DNA from: Alterluteimonas quercicellularis
Lineage (GTDB): Bacteria > Pseudomonadota > Gammaproteobacteria > Xanthomonadales > Xanthomonadaceae
Length of the DNA: 64,000 nt
Assembly (NCBI RefSeq): GCF_021191635.1
Contig: NZ_JAIWPR010000025.1
Span: forward strand, 1 to 64,000
Direction: 5' to 3'
This document shows positions 26,415-35,335 of this stretch, one piece after another (positions within the stretch are counted from its first letter, which is position 1; each line of letters begins with the position of its first letter). Below the pieces are notes generated by a model, which worked only from the letters and a program-made list of their open reading frames with translations, was not told where the DNA came from and did no database searches. The position numbers and the translations under genes are program-made.

Positions 26415-29411
26415 TCAGAACTTGTAGCCGACCGTGAGACTGTAGCTGCGGCCGAAATTGTTCGCGTAGCCGGAGAAGCTCATCCAGTCGTTCGGGTCGT
26501 AGAACGGCAGGCGATCGAACAGGTTCTTGACGGTGAAGCCGACGTTGACCCGGTCGCTGGGCTTCCAGGCCAGGCCCAGGTTGGCCGTCCACCAGGACGG
26601 CGCGCCCTCGCACTGGCCGGGCGCGACCGGCAGGTAGCCGCCGGTGCAGGTCCCGGCGTTGTTGTCCTGCTCGTCGATGCGGTCCCAGGCCCACTTGGTC
26701 GGGCCGACGTAGTTGACGAAGAGGCTGGTGGTGAACTCGCGATAGGTCCAGTCCGCGTTCAGGGTGGCGCGCAGCCTGGGGTTGTTGTAGTAGCCGACCG
26801 TGTTGCCGTAGTACCAGCCGGACTCGTCGTCGAGGTAGGTCTCGTTGCGGCGCGCGATGGTCGCGGCCAGGCCCACGTTCAAGCGGCCCCAGTCGCCCAG
26901 CGGGAAACGGCTGCGCAGGTCGACGTCGAAGCCGTCGACGAGCGTGCGCCCGCGGTTCCTGTACTGGCCGACCACGCTGGACACGTTGCCCACGCTGTAG
27001 GTCGGCAGCGTGCCCGGGCAGGTCACGCCGCTGGCCGGGTCGGCGCACATCGCCGCCAGCGCGGCCAGGTTGGCGAGGTCGGTGTCGGTGATCGGGGAGC
27101 GCGTCATCGACGCGATGTCCTCCTCGTTGCTGTAGTTCGGCGCGGCGATCTCGTTGCGGCGGTAGATGAACCAGTAGTCGGCCGAGACCGACAGCCAGTC
27201 GGCCGGCTCCAGCACGACGCCCAGGGTGGCGATCCTGGCCTTCTCCGGCTCCAGGTCCTGGTTCGGCTCGGTCCTGCGCGCCACGGTGCGGCTGCAGTCG
27301 CTGTTGAGCAGCGTCCGGCCCAGGTCGACGTCGCCAGGCCGGCCCGATTGCAGCAGCAGGTCGGCGATGGCGTTGGTCTCGTTGCAGCGGACGTCGTCGC
27401 GGTAGCCGCCGAGCTGGGCGAACACGCCGCCGGTGCCGGCCTCGGCCAGGCTCGGGGCGCGGAATCCTTCGGAGTAGGTGCCGCGCAGCATCAGTTGCGG
27501 CAACGCCTGGTACTTGAGGCCGATCTTCGGCGCGATGTTGGCGTCGAAGTTCTCGTACTTGTCCACGCGCAGCGCGGCGTCGAGCTCCAGCTTCGCGGTG
27601 ATCGGAGCGACGGCCTCGGCGAACAGCGCGTAGGTGTTGCGCGCGCCGTCGAACCAGGAGCCGCCCTGCTGGGTGATCAGGCCGTTGGCCGCATCCTCGT
27701 TGCCCGGCGTGTGGAAGGTCTCGCGGCTGGCGTTGAAGCCGAACGCCGCGCGCACCTCGCCGGCCGGCAGGGTGTGGATCGGGCCTTCGATCCTGCCGTC
27801 CAGGGTGTGCAGCCGGGTCCACGAGTGGATGTCGAAGGTCGGGTATGCCTCGCGCAGCAGCGCCGCGTTGGCTTCGCTGATCTCGCCGAACCTGTACGCC
27901 GGGTTGTCGGAGATGATCACGCGGCCCGTGCCCGGGTCGACGGTGTACGGGCCGAACGCGCGCTCGAAGCCTTCCAGGTTGACGTTGGTGGTCTGGTAGG
28001 TGACCGAGTGGGTGCCGGCGGTCGCGAAGGCGGTCTCCCAGCTCCAGTCGCCGGCGAGGCCGCGCAGGCCCGCCAGCGCGCGGTAGCTCTTGTCGGTGTT
28101 GCGCTGGCCGAAGTGGCCGTCGCCGACGTCCTGCATGAGGTACTGCAGGCCGACCACGCCGCCCATCAGCGCCTTCAGCTCCGGGCTGGCGTGGTTGTAG
28201 ACGTTGTTCGGCCCCAGGTAGGGGTAGAAGAACTGGTTGACGTTCGTGCCGGTGTTGCGCGAGAACCAGCTGGTCGGGTTGCCGGTGGTGGTGGCGAAGG
28301 CGCGCGGGGTGCCGCCGTTGGCGCGCAGGTCGATGTCGGTATAGGTCGCCTCGGCGAAGGCCTCGGTGGTCTCGCCGATCAGGAAGTGGGCGTTGACGTA
28401 GGCGGTGATGCGCTCGGACTCCGCGCCCGCGTCGACCTCGTTGTTCATCCAGGTCTGCCAGATGCAGCGGGTGCCGGCCGCCTCGGTGATCGCGTTGCGG
28501 CAACCCGGCGCGGCTTCCTGGACGCGCGCGTCGGTGACCGGATCGAACGCGAAGTAGGAGCCCGGGTTGAACACCCCCGGCGCGCTGCCGGTGCCCAGGC
28601 GCAGGTTGTCGACGTAGCTGGGGTTGTTGACGTAGTACTGGGCGGGGCGCTTGTCGTACCAGTCGCTCAGCGGGATCGCGTCGCGCCGGTACAGGTTGAC
28701 CGAGCCGTAGACGTTGTAGCGGTCCTCGTCCAGGTCGCCGAAGCCGCCGGTGAAGCTGGCCTGGTGCTCGCCGTAGGAATCGATGCGCGACGAGCGGTCG
28801 GTGGTGACGCTGAACTCGGCGCCCTGGTACTCGCGCCTGGTGATGACGTTGATCACGCCGGCGACCGCGTCGGTGCCGTACACGGCCGAGGCGCCGTCGG
28901 TCAGCACCTCCATCCGCTCGACCGCGGCGGCGGGGATCGAGTCGATGTTGACGAACTGGGTCTGGAAGCCGGCGGGGGCGCCGTAGTACGACAGGCGCCG
29001 GCCGTTCAGCAGCACCAGCGTGCCCTGCGCGCCGAGGCCGCGCAGGTTGGCCTGCGAAGCGCCGTCGGAGCCGGTGAACAGCGACTTGTAGTCCTGCTGC
29101 GCCGGGCGCGCGGCCGGCAGGTTGTCGAGCACCTGCAGCAGGGTCCGGGCGCCCATGTTCTCGATGTCCTGCCTGCTGACGATCTGCAGCGGCGACGAGG
29201 TCTCCACGTCGGTGCGCTTGATGTTGGATCCCGTCACCTGGATGCGGGCCAGCTCGGTGGTCTTGCCGGGGTCGCCGGTATCGGCCGCCTCAGGTTCGGC
29301 GTCGGCGGTCTGCGCGTGGGCCGAAGCGGTCGCGGCCAGCGCGGCGGCGAGGGCGATCGACAGGGACTTGGCGGACATGATGCGGCGGTGGCGGCAGCGG
29401 GCGGGCAACAT
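26415..29411 (-). CDS. TonB-dependent outer-membrane receptor of the GalNAc locus
   Basis: A 998-aa outer-membrane receptor. The signal peptide is MSAKSLSIALAAALAATASAHA, preceded by 11 residues from the chosen ATG 29411, which has an AGGAG site; ATG 29378 is the alternative. The plug domain begins at IQVTGSNIKRTDVETSSPLQ and contains the ANLRGLGAQGTLVLLNGRRL and DGASAVYGTDAVAGVINVIT blocks. A large beta-barrel follows and the last strand ends in aromatic Phe (SYSLTVGYKF). It is a Xanthomonas-style receptor without a SusD partner. Its place between two glycosidases suggests import of GalNAc-containing oligosaccharides, a role like that of AgaO in Shewanella. It starts 122 bases after the GH31 gene and precedes GH109 by 36. 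Confidence 0.9.
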   Translation of the reverse strand: MLPARCRHRRIMSAKSLSIALAAALAATASAHAQTADAEPEAADTGDPGKTTELARIQVTGSNIKRTDVETSSPLQIVSRQDIENMGARTLLQVLDNLPAARPAQQDYKSLFTGSDGASQANLRGLGAQGTLVLLNGRRLSYYGAPAGFQTQFVNIDSIPAAAVERMEVLTDGASAVYGTDAVAGVINVITRREYQGAEFSVTTDRSSRIDSYGEHQASFTGGFGDLDEDRYNVYGSVNLYRRDAIPLSDWYDKRPAQYYVNNPSYVDNLRLGTGSAPGVFNPGSYFAFDPVTDARVQEAAPGCRNAITEAAGTRCIWQTWMNNEVDAGAESERITAYVNAHFLIGETTEAFAEATYTDIDLRANGGTPRAFATTTGNPTSWFSRNTGTNVNQFFYPYLGPNNVYNHASPELKALMGGVVGLQYLMQDVGDGHFGQRNTDKSYRALAGLRGLAGDWSWETAFATAGTHSVTYQTTNVNLEGFERAFGPYTVDPGTGRVIISDNPAYRFGEISEANAALLREAYPTFDIHSWTRLHTLDGRIEGPIHTLPAGEVRAAFGFNASRETFHTPGNEDAANGLITQQGGSWFDGARNTYALFAEAVAPITAKLELDAALRVDKYENFDANIAPKIGLKYQALPQLMLRGTYSEGFRAPSLAEAGTGGVFAQLGGYRDDVRCNETNAIADLLLQSGRPGDVDLGRTLLNSDCSRTVARRTEPNQDLEPEKARIATLGVVLEPADWLSVSADYWFIYRRNEIAAPNYSNEEDIASMTRSPITDTDLANLAALAAMCADPASGVTCPGTLPTYSVGNVSSVVGQYRNRGRTLVDGFDVDLRSRFPLGDWGRLNVGLAATIARRNETYLDDESGWYYGNTVGYYNNPRLRATLNADWTYREFTTSLFVNYVGPTKWAWDRIDEQDNNAGTCTGGYLPVAPGQCEGAPSWWTANLGLAWKPSDRVNVGFTVKNLFDRLPFYDPNDWMSFSGYANNFGRSYSLTVGYKF

Positions 29412-29533
29412 CGGTGGCTCCTCGGGTTTCGCGGCGCAGGGGGCGCCGCGGGCGGTGAGTGGTCGGCAGGCGGCGGTGCGCGCCCGCGGCACGCGGGCCG
29501 CGGGCGTCGCAGCGGGAAGGAAGCGGGATCGGC

Positions 29534-32500
29534 TCATGGCGCGACGACGGTCGCGGCGTCGCCCTCCTGCCCGACCAGGACCGCGTTGGCCCAGTTGCCG
29601 CAGACCGCATCGGGATCGGCGCCCTGCGCACCCAGCGTGCGCAGGCTCAGGCGCGCCAGGCCGCGGACGTCGATCTCGGGCTTGACCACGGCGGGCGCGC
29701 GGACCAGGCCGCTGTCGTACAGCAGGCGGCCGTCGCCCCAGACCTGGAACCGCAGCCCGCCGGCGGCCCTGCAGCCGTCGTCGATGCCCAGGTCGGCGCG
29801 CAGCAGCCGCCAGCCGCCCTCGAGCCGCAGGTCGATGCGGCCGTCCGCGCCCATCCCGAGCCCGCGGCGGAAGTGCAGGCCGTTCATGCGCATCTCGCCG
29901 CCGCCGCGGGCGCGGTCGCGGGCCACCGTGGCCTGCAGCGCGGGCGGCAGGTCCAGTGCGGACAGGTCGCGCTGCAGCGGCGCGCGCTCGGGCGGCCGGT
30001 GCTCCAGCACGTGGAAGGTGGACAGGGCGATCGGGCGCACGTCGCGCGGCTGCAGCGCATCGTAGGCGCGCGGCGCGCCGTCCTCGGGCGCCGCGTCGTC
30101 GCCGTCGCCGCCGCGCGGGTCGTGCACGCTCAGCGCGCGGAAGCGCAGCAGGCGGCCGGCGCGCGGCGCGAACGCGATGGTCTGCGGGCCTTCCTGCAAA
30201 CGCAGGCGGCCGCTGGCGACCGGCTCGCCCCATTCGCCGTTGCTGTCGGCCAGGTACACCTCGTAGTCGCGGATCTGGCCCTGCTTCCAGTGCGCATCGC
30301 TGCGTGGCGCCAGCTCGATGCCGTCGATCAGGCGGCGCTCGCCGAAGCCCAGGGTCCACTCGTGCGCGCCGGTGCGCACCGCCTGGTTGCGCACGCTGCG
30401 GAACCAGGTGGCGGGGTCGTCGTCGAACGCGTTCTCCAGTGCGTGGCCGGGTTCCTCGGCGGGGCGGGCGACCACCATCACGCCGTCGGGCGGCAGCGCC
30501 CGGCCCAGCGCCGGCGCGTCGGGGAAGGCGTCGTCGGGTGCGCCCGCGGCGGCGGCGAAGCCCAGGCGGAACGCGAGCGGGCGGCGGATGTCGATCTCGC
30601 CGCTGCGCGCGTGCAGGGTGCCCAGGCGCTCGGCCGGGTCGAAGTACCAGCCTTCCGCGCCGGCGTCGAAGGCGGCGCGGCCCGGCAGCTCGGGCAGCGC
30701 GCGGCCGTCCAGTTCCACCGCGTCCGGGGGCGTGCGGGCGAGCACCCGCAGGGCGTAGCGGCGCTGCGGCAACTGGCCCCGGTAATGGCCCGAGACCGCG
30801 CCGATGCGCACCACGACGTCGCCGCTGCCTTCCGCGGGCGCTTCCATCTCGACGGCCTGCTCGGCGTACTCGCCCTCGGCATGCCGGCGGGTCTCGCCGT
30901 CGTCCTCGTACAGCACGTAGCGCGACGCGCCCTGCGGGTACAGGTCGAGGGTCAGCTCGTCCAGCGGCTTCTCGCCGTCGAACAGCATCGCCGGGTACAT
31001 CGGCAGGATCGCGCCGGCGCGCACGAACACCGGCAGCGTGGCCAGGTCCACCCGGCGGTCGATGCGGCGGCCCTGCGCGCCGGCCAGCACCCGGCGGCCG
31101 TCCCAGTAGTCGATCCACAAGCCCGCGGGCAGATGGATGTCGCGGCGCCAGCCGCGGCTGGCGGCCTGGCTGCGGTAGACCGGCGCCACCAGCAGTTCGC
31201 GGCCGAGCAGGAACTGGTCCTTGTAGGCCTCGGTCCAGGCGTGCGGGTCCTGCGGGTGGTCCCACATCAGCCCGCGCACGATCGGCGCGCCGCTGCGCGC
31301 GGCCTCGCGCGCCAGGCCGTACATGTACGGCGTCAGGCGCATCTTGAGCTTGAGGGTGGCGCGGTTGATGCCGCGGTAGGGCTCGTCGAACGCCCACGGG
31401 TGCTTGCGCGCGCTCGCCGACCAGCCGGACATGCCCATCAGCACCGGGGTGAAGCTCTTCCACTGCAGGTCGCGGGTGTAGGTCTCGGCGCTGCCGCCGA
31501 AGATGGCGTCGACGTCGCCGGTGGCGTACGCGATGCCCGACAGGCCCGAGCCGATCAGGGTGGGGACGTGCCAGCGGATGTAGTCCCAGCTCGCGCTCTG
31601 GTCGCCGGTCCAGGCCACGGCGTAGCGCTGGATGCCGGCCCAGCCCATCACCGTCCACAGGAACGGGCGCGCGTCCGAGTTGTCGAGGATGCCGTCGAAC
31701 GCGGACTTGTTGGCGTCCATCGCGAACTGGTAGCCCTTGCCGGTCCAGGCCACGTCGAGCTTCTGCGCGCGGCTGCCGGCGGTGCCGACCTCCCACGCGA
31801 TCTGGTCGACGCCGTCCTCGGTCCACAGCCCGGTGCGGAAGCCGAGCGCCGCCAGCCCCGCCACCACCTCGGGCAGGTCCTCGTAGCCGCAGCCGTAGCC
31901 GTCGTTGGGCAGGATCCAGCCGCCCGGCATGTCGTGCTCGCGGTAGCGGCGGGCGACGCTGTCGACCACGTCGAGGGTGGTGCCGGTGGGGCCGTCGCTC
32001 CAGCCCTCCGGCACGGTGCCCGGCTTGGCGGCGTTGTCGCCGTCGTTGTAGCAGTCGGCGTCGCCGTAGGAGAGCGCCCAGCGCGGCAGCAGGCCGGCGC
32101 GCCCGGTGAGCGCGGTGTAGCGGTCGAGCAGCGCGTGCAGGCCCGGGCCGACGAAGTAGTAGGCGTCGAAGCGGTCTTCCCGGTGCAGCAGCGTCGCCTG
32201 GTCGGCCTGGCGCAGGTCGTAGACGCCGTCGCGCCAGGTGTTGCGCAGCATGCCCCAGCCGCGGGAGCTGAGCAGCATCGGCGCCGGGCTGGGGCGGTCG
32301 CCTTCCTCCCAGCCGCCGGAATAGGAGATCTCCAGCTCGCGGCCCTTGAACTCGAAGCGGCCGTTCTGCTGCCCGCCGCCGAAGAAGCGCTCGTCGGCGT
32401 CGCTGGACAGCACCTGCACGCTCTGCCCATCGTCCAGGTCCAGCGGCTGGCGCTCCTGCCACAGGGGATGCGCCGTGCCGTCCTCAATGCGCGCCAGCGC

Positions 32501-32875
32501 CAGCCGCAGCGGCCGGCGCGCGATGCGCAGCTCCAGCGCCTCGGTGCGGATGCGCACCTCGTCCGCGTCCTCCTCGTAGGCGAATGCCGGCGCCTCGGCC
32601 GGCTGCGGCAGCACGATCGGCGCGGCCTGGTCGCCGGGCGGGCTCAGTTCGCCGTCGCGGCCCGCGCGCACGCGCAGGGTGTCGGCGCGCAGCAGGTCCA
32701 CGCGCATGCGCAGGCCGCGGTCGGTGCGCAGCTCCCAGCCGGGCGTGCCGTCGGGCGAGGCGTCGGCGACGATGCCGACGAGGTCGCCGGCGGGCTCGGC
32801 CAGGGCGGCCGGCGAGCCGGCGAGGCACAGGCACGCCAGCACGGCGGATCGCCAATGGTGCTGTCCGAATCGCAT
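29534..32875 (-). CDS. Secreted GH31 glycosidase with CBM32-like and NPCBM domains
   Basis: A 1113-aa modular glycosidase. A signal peptide (cleavage near PAALA, ~26) precedes an N-terminal beta-sandwich and the GH31 barrel (~240-620). The likely nucleophile is Asp374 in KLDVAWTG and the acid/base is Asp425 in AWTGDQSASW, about 50 residues apart as in GH31. A C-terminal beta domain follows, then an F5/8-type C (CBM32-like) module at ~800-920 and an NPCBM module at ~945-1113. GH31 includes a subfamily of alpha-N-acetylgalactosaminidases, and the operon context favours that activity; alpha-galactosidase or alpha-glucosidase remain possible. I preferred ATG 32875, with a GGGCGGGGGC site and direct entry to the signal peptide, over ATG 32899. 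Confidence 0.87.
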   Translation of the reverse strand: MRFGQHHWRSAVLACLCLAGSPAALAEPAGDLVGIVADASPDGTPGWELRTDRGLRMRVDLLRADTLRVRAGRDGELSPPGDQAAPIVLPQPAEAPAFAYEEDADEVRIRTEALELRIARRPLRLALARIEDGTAHPLWQERQPLDLDDGQSVQVLSSDADERFFGGGQQNGRFEFKGRELEISYSGGWEEGDRPSPAPMLLSSRGWGMLRNTWRDGVYDLRQADQATLLHREDRFDAYYFVGPGLHALLDRYTALTGRAGLLPRWALSYGDADCYNDGDNAAKPGTVPEGWSDGPTGTTLDVVDSVARRYREHDMPGGWILPNDGYGCGYEDLPEVVAGLAALGFRTGLWTEDGVDQIAWEVGTAGSRAQKLDVAWTGKGYQFAMDANKSAFDGILDNSDARPFLWTVMGWAGIQRYAVAWTGDQSASWDYIRWHVPTLIGSGLSGIAYATGDVDAIFGGSAETYTRDLQWKSFTPVLMGMSGWSASARKHPWAFDEPYRGINRATLKLKMRLTPYMYGLAREAARSGAPIVRGLMWDHPQDPHAWTEAYKDQFLLGRELLVAPVYRSQAASRGWRRDIHLPAGLWIDYWDGRRVLAGAQGRRIDRRVDLATLPVFVRAGAILPMYPAMLFDGEKPLDELTLDLYPQGASRYVLYEDDGETRRHAEGEYAEQAVEMEAPAEGSGDVVVRIGAVSGHYRGQLPQRRYALRVLARTPPDAVELDGRALPELPGRAAFDAGAEGWYFDPAERLGTLHARSGEIDIRRPLAFRLGFAAAAGAPDDAFPDAPALGRALPPDGVMVVARPAEEPGHALENAFDDDPATWFRSVRNQAVRTGAHEWTLGFGERRLIDGIELAPRSDAHWKQGQIRDYEVYLADSNGEWGEPVASGRLRLQEGPQTIAFAPRAGRLLRFRALSVHDPRGGDGDDAAPEDGAPRAYDALQPRDVRPIALSTFHVLEHRPPERAPLQRDLSALDLPPALQATVARDRARGGGEMRMNGLHFRRGLGMGADGRIDLRLEGGWRLLRADLGIDDGCRAAGGLRFQVWGDGRLLYDSGLVRAPAVVKPEIDVRGLARLSLRTLGAQGADPDAVCGNWANAVLVGQEGDAATVVAP

Positions 32876-32927
32876 GTCCGAAGCGCCCCCGCCCTTCATC
32901 GGATCGGTCTGGAGACCGGTGCGACCG

Positions 32928-32957
32928 ACTCTAGGGCCGGCTGTCGAAGAAAGTCAA
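32928..32957 (-). promoter_or_regulatory. Promoter of the GH31-receptor-GH109 operon
   Basis: On the minus strand TTGACT (32957-32952) and TAGAGT (32933-32928) are separated by 18 bases, 5/6 and 4/6 to consensus. The -35 box overlaps a CTTTC box (32953-32949), so a repressor bound there would block RNA polymerase. Confidence 0.5.
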
Positions 32958-33143
32958 CGGATTGGAAAGAAATTAGAAGGATATTTCATGTAGAAAAGAA
33001 AGGTCTGGTCGGCTGCATATTTCGTACAGGGCGGCGGAAGTCGCAGAGATCGCTTAGAAAAAGGGTGAATTCGCGAACGAAACCGCGCCATGGCCATTTC
33101 TTTCGATTTATGCGCTTCGAAGCTGTTTCGGTTGGTATCTTTC
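32949..33143. promoter_or_regulatory. AgaR operator region: five CTTTC boxes between divergent GalNAc operons
   Basis: The 315-bp gap between the GH31 and agaS genes is markedly AT-rich for this genome. CTTTC occurs on the minus strand at 32949-32953, 32965-32969 and 32998-33002, and on the plus strand at 33100-33104 and 33139-33143; two plus-strand copies are followed by GATTT. Published reconstructions of proteobacterial aga regulons (recalled, not searched) describe AgaR sites as multiple CTTTC repeats. The boxes face outward to the two arms, consistent with one DeoR-type repressor (36700-37476) controlling both. Confidence 0.65.
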
Positions 33144-33161
33144 GATTTGTGTTTCGATATT
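33132..33161 (+). promoter_or_regulatory. Candidate promoter of the agaS operon
   Basis: TTGGTA (33132-33137) and GATATT (33156-33161) are spaced by 18 bases, each 4/6 to consensus. A CTTTC box lies inside the spacer. The start codon of agaS is 53 bases downstream. A second -35-like TTGACT at 33161-33166 has no good -10 partner. Confidence 0.35.
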
Positions 33162-33214
33162 TGACTTTTCGCAAGTTCGCGCGCATCGTGCGCCGACGCA
33201 ACCGGAACTCCCGA

Positions 33215-34372
33215 ATGGACGCCTCCCTGCGCAACCCCGCGCCCCTCGCGCCGCCGCCGGGCGGCCACCACACCGCCGAAGAGATCGCGCAGCAGCCGGC
33301 GCTCTGGAGCGCCCTGGCCGATGCGCTGGACGGCGCGCGCGCGCAGATCGACGGCTTCCTCGGCGACTGGCTGGCGCGGCCCGACCACCGGGTGCTGTTC
33401 GCGGGGGCGGGCAGTTCGGGCTTCCTCGCCGAACTGGTGGCCGATGCGGTCCAGGCGCAGTGGCCGGCCGACGTGCGCGCGCTCCACACCACCCGCCTGC
33501 TGACGCACCCCGCGCTCTACCTGCAGCGCGAGCGTCCCACCCTGCTGGTGTCGTTCGGCCGCAGCGGGTCGAGCCCGGAAAGCGTGGCCGCGGTGGACCT
33601 GGTGCGCGAGCGGGTGGCGGTCCCGCGCTTCCTCGACATCACCTGCAACCCGGACGGCGCGCTGGCGCGGCGCGGCGCCGGCCGGGACGACACCCTGACC
33701 CTGCTGATGCCGCCGGCCAGTTGCGACCGCGGCTTCGCCATGACCAGCAGCCTGACCTGCATGCAGCTGGCCGCGCTGGCGGCGTTCGACCGCCAGCCGT
33801 GGCCGCAGCGGCTGGCGCGCCTGCGCCAGGTGGCCGAGTGCGGCCGGCGCGCGCTGGCCGAGTGGGACGACGGCATCGCCGCGCTGGCGGCCGGCGACGC
33901 GTACTCGCGCGTGGTCTACCTCGGCAGTGGGCCGCTGGAGGCGCTGGCGCGCGAGTCCGCGCTCAAGCTGCTGGAACTGAGCGCCGGCCGCGTGATCGCG
34001 CTGGCCGACACCCCGCTGGGCTTCCGCCACGGCCCCAAGTCGACCTTGAACGGGGACGCGCTGGTGGTGGTACTGCGCAGCGCCGACCCGCTGGCGCGCC
34101 TGTACGAGCGCGACCTGCTGGACGAACTGCGGCGCGAGGGCGTGGCCGGCCGCGTGCTGTCGGTGGGCCCGCGGCGGGACGACGGCGAGGACGACTTCGC
34201 GCTCGCCGTCCCCGCGCTGCCGGACCCGTGGCTCGCGCCCGTGTGGCTGACGCTGGCGCAGCGCTACGCCCTGCGCCGCTCCGCGGCGCTCGGCTTGAGC
34301 CCGGACGATCCGTTCCCGGACGGCACCGTCAACCGGGTCGTGCAGGGCGTCACCCTGCATCCGGGGCGCTGA
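33215..34372 (+). CDS. agaS: AgaS, galactosamine-6-phosphate deaminase/isomerase (SIS family)
   Basis: A 385-aa cytosolic protein with two SIS sugar-phosphate domains. The first contains FAGAGSSGFLAELV and the Ser-rich phosphate loop SFGRSGSSPES; the second contains LGSGPLEALARESALKLLELS and FRHGPKS. The length equals that of E. coli AgaS (~384). AgaS converts galactosamine-6-phosphate to tagatose-6-phosphate and ammonia, the third step of GalNAc catabolism. It heads the rightward operon; the ROK kinase gene follows 11 bases downstream. GlmS-like isomerase relatives share the fold, but the neighbouring genes make AgaS the best reading. Confidence 0.9.
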   Translation: MDASLRNPAPLAPPPGGHHTAEEIAQQPALWSALADALDGARAQIDGFLGDWLARPDHRVLFAGAGSSGFLAELVADAVQAQWPADVRALHTTRLLTHPALYLQRERPTLLVSFGRSGSSPESVAAVDLVRERVAVPRFLDITCNPDGALARRGAGRDDTLTLLMPPASCDRGFAMTSSLTCMQLAALAAFDRQPWPQRLARLRQVAECGRRALAEWDDGIAALAAGDAYSRVVYLGSGPLEALARESALKLLELSAGRVIALADTPLGFRHGPKSTLNGDALVVVLRSADPLARLYERDLLDELRREGVAGRVLSVGPRRDDGEDDFALAVPALPDPWLAPVWLTLAQRYALRRSAALGLSPDDPFPDGTVNRVVQGVTLHPGR

Positions 34373-34383
34373 GGCGAGGGCGC

Positions 34384-35307
34384 ATGCAGGCCTGCTACGG
34401 CATCGACGTCGGCGGCAGCAAGATCGAGCTGGTCGCGTTCGACGGCGCCATGGCCGAGCGCCATCGCCAGCGGGTGGAGACGCCGGCGCAGGACTATCCC
34501 GCGTTCCTCGACGCCGTCGAGGCGCTGGTGCGCGGTGCCGATGCGGCGCTCGGGCGGGCCGCCGAGGCCGTCGGCATCGGGCTGCCGGGCGTGGTCGAGC
34601 ATGACGGCGGGCGCCAGCTCAGCGCCAACGTGCCCGCGCTGACCGGCCGCACGGTGCGCGAGGACCTGCGGCGGCGGCTGGGGCGAACGCTGCGCTTCGG
34701 CAACGATCTGCAGTGCTTCGCGCTGTCGGAGGCCAACGGTGGCGCCGCCGACGGCTACCCCAGCATGTTCGGCGCCATCCTCGGCACCGGCGTCGGCGGC
34801 GGCTACTGCCTCGGCGGCCGCCTGGTGGCCGGCCACAACGGCATCGCCGGCGAATGGGGGCACTGGAGCGTGCCGGCCGAGCTGCTGGCCCGCCACGGGC
34901 TGCCGCTGCTGGACTGCCCCTGCGGCCTGCGCGGCTGCGTGGAGCGCTACGTCTCCGGCGGCGGCCTGTCGCTCATCCATCGCCACGCCGGCGGCGACGG
35001 CGCAGCGGCGCCGGAGATCGTCGCGCGCGCCGAGGCGGGCGACGCCGTCTCCGAGGCCGCGCTCGGCGTCCACCGCGAGTTCCTCGGCCACACGCTGGCG
35101 GCGCTGATCATGGCGATGGACCCGCACGTGATCGTGCTGGGCGGCGGGCTGTCGAAGACGCGGCGGCTCTACCGCGACCTGCCCGGCGCCATCGCCCCGT
35201 TCCTGTTCGCGGGCGTCCGCGTGCCGCCGATCGTGCCGCCGCGCTTCGGCGACGCCGGCGGGGCGCGCGGCGCCGCGCTGCTGTCGCGCCTGCACGCGCC
35301 GTCGTGA
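34384..35307 (+). CDS. agaK: ROK-family N-acetylgalactosamine kinase (AgaK/NagK-like)
   Basis: A 307-aa cytosolic sugar kinase of the ROK family. The ATP-binding loop GIDVGGSKIEL is at 6-16, the catalytic Asp is in FGNDLQCFALSE, the ILGTGVGGGY loop and the GEWGH substrate histidine are present, and the zinc-binding CPCGLRGCVERY motif is intact. Overall it resembles E. coli NagK. In this locus it would phosphorylate imported GalNAc at O6 to feed AgaA and AgaS, since no PTS genes are visible. The specific substrate (GalNAc rather than GlcNAc) is inferred from the neighbours. Confidence 0.87.
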   Translation: MQACYGIDVGGSKIELVAFDGAMAERHRQRVETPAQDYPAFLDAVEALVRGADAALGRAAEAVGIGLPGVVEHDGGRQLSANVPALTGRTVREDLRRRLGRTLRFGNDLQCFALSEANGGAADGYPSMFGAILGTGVGGGYCLGGRLVAGHNGIAGEWGHWSVPAELLARHGLPLLDCPCGLRGCVERYVSGGGLSLIHRHAGGDGAAAPEIVARAEAGDAVSEAALGVHREFLGHTLAALIMAMDPHVIVLGGGLSKTRRLYRDLPGAIAPFLFAGVRVPPIVPPRFGDAGGARGAALLSRLHAPS

Positions 35308-35335
35308 CCGTCCCCTTCCCCCCGGAGCCCGCGCC

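Noticed and set aside
24834..30065. A 1743-codon open frame on the plus strand across the TonB receptor and GH109 genes
   Set aside because: It is antisense to genes with clear domains, is composed of low-complexity Arg/Ala/Gly/Val/Gln-rich sequence with no recognisable motif, and is expected in DNA of such high GC content where stop codons are rare.
32900..33214. AT-rich stretch considered as a horizontally acquired fragment or a riboswitch
   Set aside because: No conserved RNA structure or coding potential is visible, and the CTTTC boxes plus divergent promoters explain the composition as an operator region.
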